A stretch of DNA of 64,000 nt, taken from Endozoicomonas sp. Mp262 (GTDB lineage: Bacteria > Pseudomonadota > Gammaproteobacteria > Pseudomonadales > Endozoicomonadaceae). Below, piece by piece: positions 1 to 10,120 of this stretch. The translations under genes and the position numbers were made by a program. The DNA lies in the NCBI RefSeq assembly GCF_025643335.1, contig NZ_CP092489.1, forward strand, positions 3,606,501 to 3,670,500, given 5' to 3'. Each line of letters opens with the position of its first letter. Position 1 is the first letter of the stretch. The notes beneath the pieces were generated by a model. The model ran no database searches. It was given only the letters and a program-made list of their open reading frames with translations, and had not been told where the DNA came from.

Positions 1-14
1 CCTCGGAGGAGGTT

Positions 15-2000
15 TTGGTATTCAGGCAAAGCAGGAAAAAGAAAGAGGCCACAAAAGTATCTGATAGAAAGATGTCAGATAACGCAGCAAAAAAACTTAG
101 AGGCAAACTTGAAATGTTTGCAGACAGAAGTGCAAGTGCAATGCTCAATTTGCAAGAAAAAGTCAAATGGCACTATCAAAAGAAAGGTAATAAATGTATT
201 GATGATGACATTTTCAGAGAGACGGTATCCTTGTTTGAGGATATTGTTCAACGATTAGAGTCAATCAGGGAGAATATGCATCTATATAGGGATAGATCCT
301 TTTTTGATGAGATTTTATGTAACCAAATGCAGCCAGCTTCTATTGCCTTGAGAGTGTTTAACTGTGAGGCCCTTTATGGAAGGGTTCTGCCAACAACCTT
401 ACCAGCCCTTTTGTATCGATTCCAGAGTTGCATTTTTAAAGAATATTTATCTTTTTTTCCGAAAAAGATAAAAAAAGGAAAAAAAAAGATGGATCATGGA
501 CAAATTAAGAGAGTAGGCTCATTATCACAGTATCATGAAGTCAGTGAGGATGATATAGAAGATATTCCATCTAAAATAGGCAACTGCCTCTGTACCCTGC
601 TTTGCCCAAGTTACTATGAAGATATAACTGTGGAAGGTTTAGATTACTTGTTTGGGGTATTAACCGCAACAGGTGATCTTATTACTATCAATATGCTAAA
701 AGAGAAAAGTGTTTTTTTCTACCAGCTACTGTTTCATTATAGTAAATTTCTTAATGACCACGAGATTATCCTATCACTGTTGGATATGATGATAAGGGTG
801 AATAAGCCTTATGATGGCCTTTCGTATATAATGCAAGAAATAATTCACAGAGCTTGGCTATCAGTTAAATCATGCAGTGATATTGATATTGCTGAAAAAA
901 AGGAAAAGCTTCAGGAACTGAGAAGTAAATTTGAACAACTGCCAGACTTTGATGATAAAGAAACAATATTGCTGTTTTTGGCTGAAGATATAAATGAATT
1001 TTACCAAGATCAGCATGAACTTTTAAAAGAAAAGCAACAGCGTGCAAAAGAAAATTATGAGTCTGCACTCCTGGCGTTGAAAAATATGAGGCTTGAAGAA
1101 AGGGGTGATGACACCCAAAAAATGGAGCATAAAAAAAAGCAAAAACAAAAAAAAAAGAAAGGAATAAAAAAAACAGCTCCTCCTAAAGAACAAAAAAAAG
1201 TATCAGAGCCACGGGAACAAAAAGAAGAAATTGCTGAGCTGCTTGCTATAGATCAGCCGTTGCTTGAGGCTCATAAATTGACTAAAGAAAATAAGTTTCT
1301 GGAATCCATTGCTCACCTTGAACAGCTTCGTAAGGAAAGGGAAAAAACTAATAACCTGATTCAAGAGGCTATATTGATTTTGCTGATCTCAGAAAATAGA
1401 GTTTTATATTTAAAAAGTGTTTCCAAGGCTTTTAGAGACTGTGAGAGTAACTTTGATACTATTACTTTATATAAAATGGCCTTAGAAGAATGGGGTGATG
1501 ATAATCCGAGAACCCCTGGTTGGTTGTCTGTTTCTGCAATGAACTCTATTCTTGAAACGGTAGATTTATTGGATGACATAAAGTTTGATAAAGATGTCAG
1601 TATGCTTGAAAAAGCTCTTAGTGAGCAAAATGAAGCTGTAGACAGGCTAGAGCTTGCGTTAAGTGATGACTATACTGATCTTTCAGAGGCAAGCAGTCAA
1701 CTGAAGATACTGAAAAAACAACATGCTGACTTACTGGACATATTCTACTATTCAAAGCAAATATGTCACCATATTGGAGATATTCTTGATATTAAAAGGG
1801 AGATTTCAAGAGGAGACCGATATAAAAGAGATAGAGACCGCCGTCGTCGAATATTTCATTTTGCAACACCAACCGTAACGCTAACCATTAAATTAAAAAT
1901 GAATCTAAACAGTGTAAAGGAAAAGCTTAGAAATCTTGAAGAGAAAACCATAAATCTTAATACTATTAATTATCTGGATGCTGCAATTAGTCATTTTTGA
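15..2000 (+). CDS. Unrecognised large Lys-rich, coiled-coil-prone protein; 5' end uncertain
   Basis: I do not recognise a family. The frame is open to the window edge, so the gene may begin outside it. A TTG at base 15 closely follows a purine-rich GGAGGAGG, and an ATG lies at base 72. The protein of about 661 residues is helical and charged. It has a very Lys-rich stretch near residues 370-400 (runs of K/Q encoded by poly-A tracts) and likely coiled coil around 335-360 and 405-450. The C-terminal part is Arg-rich (near 610-620). No signal peptide or membrane segment is evident at the visible N-terminus. Low GC and the neighbouring eukaryote-like genes suggest accessory or host-interaction content, but that is inference. 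Confidence 0.6.
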   Translation: MVFRQSRKKKEATKVSDRKMSDNAAKKLRGKLEMFADRSASAMLNLQEKVKWHYQKKGNKCIDDDIFRETVSLFEDIVQRLESIRENMHLYRDRSFFDEILCNQMQPASIALRVFNCEALYGRVLPTTLPALLYRFQSCIFKEYLSFFPKKIKKGKKKMDHGQIKRVGSLSQYHEVSEDDIEDIPSKIGNCLCTLLCPSYYEDITVEGLDYLFGVLTATGDLITINMLKEKSVFFYQLLFHYSKFLNDHEIILSLLDMMIRVNKPYDGLSYIMQEIIHRAWLSVKSCSDIDIAEKKEKLQELRSKFEQLPDFDDKETILLFLAEDINEFYQDQHELLKEKQQRAKENYESALLALKNMRLEERGDDTQKMEHKKKQKQKKKKGIKKTAPPKEQKKVSEPREQKEEIAELLAIDQPLLEAHKLTKENKFLESIAHLEQLRKEREKTNNLIQEAILILLISENRVLYLKSVSKAFRDCESNFDTITLYKMALEEWGDDNPRTPGWLSVSAMNSILETVDLLDDIKFDKDVSMLEKALSEQNEAVDRLELALSDDYTDLSEASSQLKILKKQHADLLDIFYYSKQICHHIGDILDIKREISRGDRYKRDRDRRRRIFHFATPTVTLTIKLKMNLNSVKEKLRNLEEKTINLNTINYLDAAISHF

Positions 2001-2055
2001 TTGGTGCTATATGTTTCCGTTCGCTCACTTGATAAAAAAACTGTATGGGTAAAAC

Positions 2056-2165
2056 CTGATCTTCATCAAAACCAGCCGCCTTACCAAGCTTCTATCCGAG
2101 TATTTATAAGATGATGAATACCAGATGTTGCAGTGGCACCTTCTAAAAAAGATAGCGGAGGCCAT
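2056..2165 (+). pseudogene. RelE/HigB-type toxin remnant, interrupted by IS21
   Basis: Read in the frame of base 2056, the DNA encodes a stretch resembling the N-terminus of RelE/HigB toxins (IKTSRLTKLLSEYL, stop, DDEYQMLQWHLLKK). It carries an in-frame TAA at 2107-2109 and is cut at 2165 by the IS21 element. Joined across the element, with one copy of the duplicated target removed, the frame continues for a few codons and stops at 4311-4313. That stop overlaps the start of the downstream antitoxin gene, as expected for a toxin-first operon. The central toxin region is absent, so the gene was probably already deleted internally. The identification rests on remembered family pattern only. Confidence 0.5.
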
Positions 2166-2265
2166 TGTTACCACCAGACCTTAAAGTCCCAAAAACACCA
2201 GTTTGAGATGTCCTCTCAACCAACCCGGCCGATTTCCGTTGTGTTGAAGCAATGGAAAGGACGCC

Positions 2266-4193
<1,928 letters not shown>

Positions 4194-4305
4194 GCAATGC
4201 AGGCATTTACCCAGCAAAAATGGGATAACCTGTTATTGTTAAAAAGTGGACATCTCAAGCTGTTGAAATAGGGACATTAAGGGCTGGCGTTAACAGCCAT
4301 TAAGC

Positions 4306-4593
4306 ATGGGTGAACGAGATATTGGTCAGGAAATACTGGATGGGCTGGAAGAGATCAAAGCCTACAAGTCAGGCAAGGGTGATCTGAAAACCACGGTGTT
4401 ATCGGAGCCTTCCCCGGCAAAGACAATCCGTGAAAAGCTCCAGCTGTCACAATCAGCTTTTGCCTCTTTTATGGGTGTCAGTGTCAGGACGCTTCAGGAT
4501 TGGGAGCAGGGACGGCGTAATCCTCAAGGGCCAGCTAAAGCCTTGTTGCGCGTAGTTGAGCAGCACCCCGAAGTGTTTCAGAATTTGCGTTAG
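4306..4593 (+). CDS. NadS/HigA-like XRE-family antitoxin
   Basis: A 95-residue DNA-binding protein with a Cro/C1-type helix-turn-helix (IREKLQLSQSAFASFMGV, residues 44-61) followed by SVRTLQDWEQGRRNPQGPAKALLRV, the pattern I associate with NadS/HigA-type antitoxins. Such proteins neutralise a RelE/HigB partner encoded just upstream and repress the operon. Here the upstream toxin is reduced to a remnant split by IS21, whose right end lies 10 bp before this start. The antitoxin is therefore an orphan and must use a promoter in or near the IS end if it is expressed. It looks intact. Confidence 0.8.
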   Translation: MGERDIGQEILDGLEEIKAYKSGKGDLKTTVLSEPSPAKTIREKLQLSQSAFASFMGVSVRTLQDWEQGRRNPQGPAKALLRVVEQHPEVFQNLR

Positions 4594-5094
4594 CAGTGCC
4601 TGTCTCCATACGAGTAAAATCTTCCCGTTTGCCTCTATATAGCTTTCCTTCATTTATATATTGTTTGCACTGCTGACCTGGAGAGCACTGCTTTAGGGCT
4701 TCTGAAGCTTGAAGTTGATAGTTTCAAGATGTACAAAAAGTGTCCACGAAATAACCTGATAATGGTTTTTATTGGCAAAAATGGACACGTTGCGGTAAAT
4801 TTTGCTCCTGTAAGTGTTTGATATATAAGTGCTTAGCGGGTGTAGAGAAGGATTCGAATCCCCTCCCTCATCGCCTGCTTCTTTCTTAATCTGTTGATTC
4901 TGCAACAGTTAAAAACTCCCCAAATTTCTATCTGCATCAGCTTTTGAAAACCACCTCATAGTGGCTCCGTAGGGCTGTAAAAGGTGTTTATTTATCATAA
5001 GGTTGTTGGCTATCTTCTCTGATGCCGGGCTTCCATGCTGGATGAACTACTATAATTAAAGATCATAAATAATAAGATTTAGGAATGAAAAGCT
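4594..5094. other. Gene-poor 500-bp stretch with a possible IS-end relic
   Basis: No convincing gene is seen. An inverted pair GTGTCCA (4740-4746) and TGGACAC (4783-4789) brackets DNA that shares the words ATAACCTG and AAAAATGG with the right end of the IS21 element at 4217-4255. This could be a relic of a related element. A tRNA-T-loop-like string at 4852-4864 has no cloverleaf around it. Confidence 0.3.
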
Positions 5095-5316
5095 ATGCCT
5101 TATCCTACAGGTAGAGGGAACGGCCCGAATTCGGCAAGTATTTCTGCTGATGGTGATAAGAAGCCTTCCTCTGGTGACGATGCACAAAGTGGGACTTATA
5201 AGTCCTGGAAAGTAAAAAAACATAATGGAAATGATGGGGGGGGTGTCAGGGAGAATGCTAATTATTTAATGAAACATCAAAATAATTTGATGAATCCAGT
5301 GAGTCATACAAATATG
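5095..5316 (+). pseudogene. N-terminal part (74 codons) of IS-split IPK-like gene
   Basis: This Gly/Ser/Asp-rich N-terminal segment starts at ATG 5095, preceded by AGGAATG. It runs in frame to codon 74 (ATG, 5314-5316), exactly at the target duplication of the following IS. Beyond 5316 the reading frame enters the IS and stops at 5434-5436. Removing the IS and one copy of the duplication joins codon 74 in frame to base 6932, restoring one 407-residue protein with the downstream segment. The segment itself resembles no domain I know and is probably a disordered leader. Confidence 0.8.
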
Positions 5317-6922
5317 CAGCAATTCCCGCAAACCAGATTCCGGCTGGCACATTTTCAGTTAATTAAAAATGATTTTATCGCGGATGAACAGAGCCAGACT
5401 GCTGCTATATCGGCAGTCGGTTTTAATGACAGGTAACACAGGTCACAGGGCTAACATCAACGCTCTATGTCGTATCGACAGTCAGCAACTTCAAGCTCAC
5501 ACTTCGCCCTTCAATGATAGCTGTAAATACGTCTGTCCAGTTATCAATGCAGAACCAGTCAAACAGCCCTCGTATGGCATGCCAGAATGCCTTTTTAGAC
5601 TTTTTTATCTTGAGCGCTTCCTGGAAGAGCTTGCAAGACAGTTGTTCTATCTGGTTGATGAGGAAGGCCGTAAAAGTCAGGCATGCCAGATTGCTGGCCA
5701 GATGCTGCTTTCCGTGCCCGTAATTGTGTTCGAGATGGTAGCCCTGTGTTTTCAGTGTATTGAACGTTTCGTTTTCAATTTTCCATTTAGCGCGTGCTCC
5801 TCGCATGAATTTATTCACGTTCTCGGCTGAAAGCTCAATGTCCGTGACCCAGGTGTTGACGTACTTCTTGTTGCCCTCTGGATCAATTTCTATATATTCG
5901 AGAAAGTTAACCAGCACATCCGGGTGTGACTTGTTAATGGGGGCACCATTCACAAACCGGAACCAGTGCGTAAACCCTTTATCATCGGTATATTCATAGC
6001 GCACCACTTTGTCTGCACAATCCAGCTCATCGACGGCCTGGTATAACGACTCATGGGTTGAATCCTTTGCCACCATAATGAAGCTATAGCCAAAGGACTT
6101 TACCAACTTGATGGTCGGTCCATCTGAGTACAGGTCATCAAAAGTCAGAACCAGTGGCAGGTGCGGATGCTCTCTGGATAAATTCGCCAATAGCCGCTTG
6201 AGCGCTACCTTCTCACAATCATTCTTTGACGCATCAACTTGTTTGATGATGGGTTCAGGCATTAAAGGTAATACTTCTTTCTTGCCCGGCTTTACCAGAC
6301 AGCAGGCCAGTAACTGATGGTAGTATTGCGGATTTTTGCTGCCTGGCTTTTTTACACAACACTCAGGACAACTAATCTTCCCTGAGCAAAAGTGCCCCGT
6401 ACCATCGATAGGCGCAAGATACCCTTCCTCAAAATAAGTGAACTGCTTAAGCCGCCCAGATCGTTGCACAAAGGCAAACAGGCGGGTAAAGAACTTCCTT
6501 AAATAGCGTGTTTCGATAGGGTCAATCAGATCCCTCAGATAGGTATCACTGGGGACACAGCTGACATTGTACATCGACTTTAAGTTCTTGAGCCTATCTG
6601 GGTTATTGACACAATCCTGATCAAAAGCCAGTAATGAAGGGTATTTCAGGTGCATGACTGCCAGGCCACTCATGACCGCATCATGAAGGACAATTTTGTC
6701 ATGTTGGCTTTTCTTGCGAAAGTCTGGAATTTGACCCGCTTCATCAGAGACTATTTTGAGCAGTTTTTCAGCAATGGTTCTTGGTTTCGTTAGCGGCACA
6801 ACATGAGCATCGTTATTATTATTGTGGTGAAATTCTACCGGATAGTCTGCGATTTTAGCAAGAGGCTACCAAGCTACAGCCCTTGTTATTAAGGGCTTTA
6901 ATCAAGTCTGCGGGAATTGCTG
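5317..6922 (-). mobile_element. DDE-type insertion sequence (IS4-like/ISNCY) with 9-bp target duplication
   Basis: The element is 1606 bp. Its ends carry the inverted repeat CAGCAATTCCCGCA (5317-5330) and the perfect complement at 6909-6922; similarity continues inward more weakly. The nonamer ACAAATATG is present on both sides (5308-5316 and 6923-6931), a clear target-site duplication. One transposase gene is carried on the minus strand. The family is uncertain: the duplication length and transposase layout suit an IS4-like or ISNCY group. Confidence 0.93.
5465..6799 (-). CDS. DDE transposase, IS4-like/ISNCY
   Basis: The 444-residue transposase has a likely first catalytic Asp in LAPIDGTGHF, a Cys-rich insertion (CPECC, possibly metal-binding) and a second Asp in LTFDDLYSDG. 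The C-terminal ARAKWKIENETFNTLK resembles the glutamate-bearing Y-(2)-R-(3)-E-(6)-K region of IS4-type transposases, here with Trp in place of Tyr. It is uninterrupted and probably active. It lies inside the element that splits the IPK-like gene. Confidence 0.85.
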   Translation of the reverse strand: MPLTKPRTIAEKLLKIVSDEAGQIPDFRKKSQHDKIVLHDAVMSGLAVMHLKYPSLLAFDQDCVNNPDRLKNLKSMYNVSCVPSDTYLRDLIDPIETRYLRKFFTRLFAFVQRSGRLKQFTYFEEGYLAPIDGTGHFCSGKISCPECCVKKPGSKNPQYYHQLLACCLVKPGKKEVLPLMPEPIIKQVDASKNDCEKVALKRLLANLSREHPHLPLVLTFDDLYSDGPTIKLVKSFGYSFIMVAKDSTHESLYQAVDELDCADKVVRYEYTDDKGFTHWFRFVNGAPINKSHPDVLVNFLEYIEIDPEGNKKYVNTWVTDIELSAENVNKFMRGARAKWKIENETFNTLKTQGYHLEHNYGHGKQHLASNLACLTFTAFLINQIEQLSCKLFQEALKIKKSKKAFWHAIRGLFDWFCIDNWTDVFTAIIEGRSVSLKLLTVDTT

Positions 6923-6931
6923 ACAAATATG

Positions 6932-7933
6932 GGTGATAGAGATGTCAGAATTTTTCATGATTCTGACTCTGAACCTGAGGTGGATTCTGATCGCGATAGC
7001 GTTTATTTCTCGGATTCAGATAGTATTTACTCCTCCAGCTCAGATTCAACCAGTGTTTACTCCTCCGGCACAGATAGTGATTACTCTTCCGACTCGGATC
7101 TAGACAGCACTTACTCCTCTGATAATGAATCTTCCAACCCTCTTGATAAAGGGGGGAGTATTGGCGCTGCTGGACACGCAGATACTTTTGTAAGGGTAGG
7201 TGATAAATATATTGGGAAATTAACAGTGGCGAGTGAGGCTGATGTTTATGAGAATCGAACTCGGCTGAATTTAGATAGTGTTATACCAAAAACAAAAAGC
7301 CTTGAGCAGTTAAATCAACACGAGCTTGATGCGCTTTCGCCTTTAATGTCAAGAGCAAAAGAAAATGAGTCTATGCGGGTTATTGTTCCTGAAATGCTTG
7401 GATGTGATATACCGGAAGAACAAAAATTAGAAATGGATATCAAGATAGGGTATAGAACAGCATCGACAGAGCAACTTAGATTAGATGGCCATAAGTCTCC
7501 ATTGAAAAAAACAGCCAAACATATGGTGATGGATACCGCATACGGTTCAAAAGCTAGAGGGTACAGGGTTGAAGGAGTTAAAATAAGAGGTAAAAAACCC
7601 AAAGCCAAAAGATTAGCCCTGACAAGACATTCTAAAGGATATGTTAAAAAGTTAATAGGTATGGCGGGACCTGAAAATACTAATAAGATACTGGTTGATC
7701 TAAAAGCTATTAGAAATAATCAGTTGTTTTCTGATGTTTCCTTTGTTGCAAGTAGTGTTCTTATTTTAGTTGATGAGAAAAATCCTGAGAATACGGTGGT
7801 TAAATTAATTGATTTGGCGCATCCTATTTACTCTGACGGAAAAGATTTTTCAGCTGTCAGGGATGAGAATAAAGCTGCAATGAATAAGTTGATTGGTTAT
7901 TTTGAAACCCAGAAGAAAAAGAGAGGGTGGTGA
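6932..7933 (+). pseudogene. C-terminal part of IS-split inositol polyphosphate kinase-like protein
   Basis: After a Ser/Asp-rich low-complexity stretch (about 60 residues of DSDS/YSS repeats), the sequence shows features I associate with the inositol polyphosphate kinase (IPK) family. They are GHADTFVRVGDKYIGKL with a following SEADVYENR (N-lobe, compare GH..F and KP..E..FY), EMDIKIGYRTAS (the P-x-x-x-D-x-K-x-G signature, without the Pro), GYRVEGVKIRG (compare GFR..GMQVY) and SSVLILVDEK...VVKLIDLAHP (compare SSLL..YD and R.IDFAH). IPKs phosphorylate soluble inositol phosphates and are mainly eukaryotic. The segment is separated from its N-terminus by the IS. An ATG at 6929 or TTG at 6917 could still start a product containing the whole kinase-like region, so partial function is possible. 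Confidence 0.7.
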
Positions 7934-8021
7934 TTTAGTTTTATTTTTATGCGTTTATTTGTGAATGCTTTATTTGAAATGAAAAATAATAAAGTTGTAT
8001 TTTTTATCATGCGGGGTAAGT

Positions 8022-9641
8022 ATGGGTATTAAAGTAAATAATGGTCAGCCCAGTACAGTGAGTGTTGGTAATGATAAAGGCGCTGATAAAAATAGCGAAG
8101 TAAATGACAAAAAAAGAGGATATGGTTTTTTTAGGACTGTTGGAAAAAAAATAGGTAAGAAATTGCTTGGTAGTATGAAGACATCTTCTGAAGTGGGTGG
8201 GAAAAGTATTTCACAGGGATTTAATGTAAAAAGCACAAAGGCAACAACTTTCTTTAAAAAACAGTCACCAGCTGATAATAAAGAAATTAATGGAGTAGAT
8301 GGCTCGCGTGTATCGATAGAGGCTGAATCTCAACAGGGTAAAACGAAATCCTTAAGTCAGGAAAATATTAGTGAAAAAGTACCTGAGGTGATGGATTCCC
8401 CATCAGAGGATCAGGATTCTGATATGGGGATAAGTAAGCAAGCTTCAAGGCCGGTATCTACTAATGAAACCCCAGTTATTAAGGATGTATTTAACCGGGC
8501 TAATCATTACTCATTTCGTAAACATGAACAAAAAGGGAAGGGGCATTTTGCAAGTGTCATCAGAGTTCGAGACAAGTTTACTGATAAATTTTATGCGGCA
8601 AAGGAAAAAAAGGAAGATGAGTCTACAAAGCGGGAAGTTGAGGTTATGACTCAGCTTAGTAAACATAATAATCCAAGAATAACCAACCTTGTTTCCATAG
8701 AAAAACATGAAGGTGTGGATTATATTGTTATGGAAATGGGAGGGGAGTCACTACAATCCCGGATGCAGAGGCAAGATCCTTTATTGAAAGAACATCAACT
8801 AAAAGTTATTGATCAGCTCCTTGATGGTGCTGAATTTATTTCTGACACAGGTTATATCCACCAAGATTTGAGAGTGGATAACCTGCTTTTAGATGATGAA
8901 GGGAATTTGAAAATATGTGATTTTGGTGTGACTCAACCTAAGGAAGGCCACATTACAACTAAAGTTCCTATCACTCATATGCCTCCGGATTTTATGGATG
9001 GGTCTCGCTCTCCGAATACATTAGATACAGTGGATTCATGGGGTATTGGTTGTACCATGGCAGAAGTGATAACAGGAGAGCTTTTAATTCCTCCAGTTAT
9101 ACAGCGAGTTATTTATAATGGAGGGGATTTTACAATATCAGATTATAGGAAACTACTAGTAAATATAGATAGGCAAATGGGAGAAGATGCTGATTTTGCA
9201 AAAGCAAAATTTCAAGAAATAGTGGGTTTTAACCAAGAGTCCCCGCTAACCCCTGATCAACTGGACGATAAATTATTAAGTTGGCGTAATACCATGATTG
9301 AGCATCGAGTTAAAAATGCCGCATTAAAAGTGAATAAAGAACTTGGGTCAGAAGCTGCAGATCTTTTTAAGGGGCTTCTTGCTATTAATCCTGAGGAACG
9401 CCTTACCCCCAAGAAGGCGAATGAACATCCTTTCTTACTTACAATCAGAAGGCAGGATTCAGCCAGCCAAGCAGGTGGGAATAAAGCCGAACCGGTAGTT
9501 GATGTTAACAAGCCAGAAAATAACGTGGAGTCTGTAAGTCAGCCAGTTTATATGAACTTGTCTTTTGAAGGTTCTTTAACAGGCCGGTCGAAAAGTAGCA
9601 CTTCGGCAATGGGTTCTGTAACCATGAAACCTCCTATGTAG
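8022..9641 (+). CDS. Eukaryotic-type Ser/Thr protein kinase, candidate effector
   Basis: The first ATG with a good ribosome site (GGGGTAAG just upstream) is at 8022, giving 539 residues. A TTG at 7995 would add nine. Residues 1-160 are polar, Lys/Ser-rich and probably disordered. The kinase domain spans about 165-460: glycine loop GKGHFASV (172-179), ATP-binding Lys194 in YAAK, helix-C Glu205, catalytic loop HQDLRVDN (280-287), DFG (300-302), a PPDF segment in place of APE (321-324), DSWGIGC and a final PEERLTP Arg. The catalytic loop has Gln for Arg and Arg for Lys compared with HRDLKxxN. No signal peptide or PASTA repeats, which argues against a normal bacterial signalling kinase and for a translocated one (inference). 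It follows the IPK-like gene by 88 bp, in AT-rich DNA. Confidence 0.88.
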   Translation: MGIKVNNGQPSTVSVGNDKGADKNSEVNDKKRGYGFFRTVGKKIGKKLLGSMKTSSEVGGKSISQGFNVKSTKATTFFKKQSPADNKEINGVDGSRVSIEAESQQGKTKSLSQENISEKVPEVMDSPSEDQDSDMGISKQASRPVSTNETPVIKDVFNRANHYSFRKHEQKGKGHFASVIRVRDKFTDKFYAAKEKKEDESTKREVEVMTQLSKHNNPRITNLVSIEKHEGVDYIVMEMGGESLQSRMQRQDPLLKEHQLKVIDQLLDGAEFISDTGYIHQDLRVDNLLLDDEGNLKICDFGVTQPKEGHITTKVPITHMPPDFMDGSRSPNTLDTVDSWGIGCTMAEVITGELLIPPVIQRVIYNGGDFTISDYRKLLVNIDRQMGEDADFAKAKFQEIVGFNQESPLTPDQLDDKLLSWRNTMIEHRVKNAALKVNKELGSEAADLFKGLLAINPEERLTPKKANEHPFLLTIRRQDSASQAGGNKAEPVVDVNKPENNVESVSQPVYMNLSFEGSLTGRSKSSTSAMGSVTMKPPM

Positions 9642-9724
9642 TTGTCTGAATCCCGGGGGGAGTGAGAATATTCGGAATATTCAGCGCGCTGAGATAAACC
9701 GCCAAGGGTTTAAAGGTGACAGCC

Positions 9725-10120
9725 CTATACAGAAGTATGTATCTGTTTCACTATTTTTCCATCATCAATCAGACCTTCAGTGACATGAATGTCACCCTGC
9801 TTTGAAATCACCACGGCTTCAATGTCAGCTTGTTGATTCAGGTATGGAATAGTGTAGGTGATGGAGGGTAAAAAACCGGCAGTGCTCCAGATTTCACCCG
9901 TTATCGAATGCTTGGAGATAATACTAATACTGGCTATATCGGTTGAAATGGGCATGCCTGTTTGAGCGTCAAGCAGGTGATGGTAGCGTTGTCCATTGGC
10001 ATGAAAAAAACGTTCGTTGATACCAGAGGTCACCATAGATACGTCTTTAAGTGGTACAACGCGAACCACTGAACCGCGATCTGATAAAGGGTTTTGAATG
10101 CCCACATTCCATGCCTGGTG
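9725..10120 (-). pseudogene. apbE: C-terminal fragment of ApbE-like FAD:protein FMN transferase
   Basis: ApbE transfers FMN to Thr residues of exported flavoproteins. Only the C-terminal third is present: AWNVGIQNP, then TSGINERFFHANGQRYHHLLDAQTG, which matches the ApbE pattern SG..ER.F...G..Y.HI.DP.TG, then a normal-looking C-terminus. The 5' part, including the flavin-binding region, is missing because the frame runs into the IS982 end at 10121. A start codon created inside the IS end (10133-10135) would give only a 136-residue product. The remainder of apbE is not found on the other side of the IS, so the insertion was accompanied or followed by a deletion. Confidence 0.75.

Noticed and set aside
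4840-4880. A tRNA-like 3' end with GGATTCGAATCCCC and a following TCCCTCATCGCC.
   Set aside because: The palindrome GATTCGAATC mimics a T-loop, but there is no matching acceptor, D-arm or anticodon arm in either direction.
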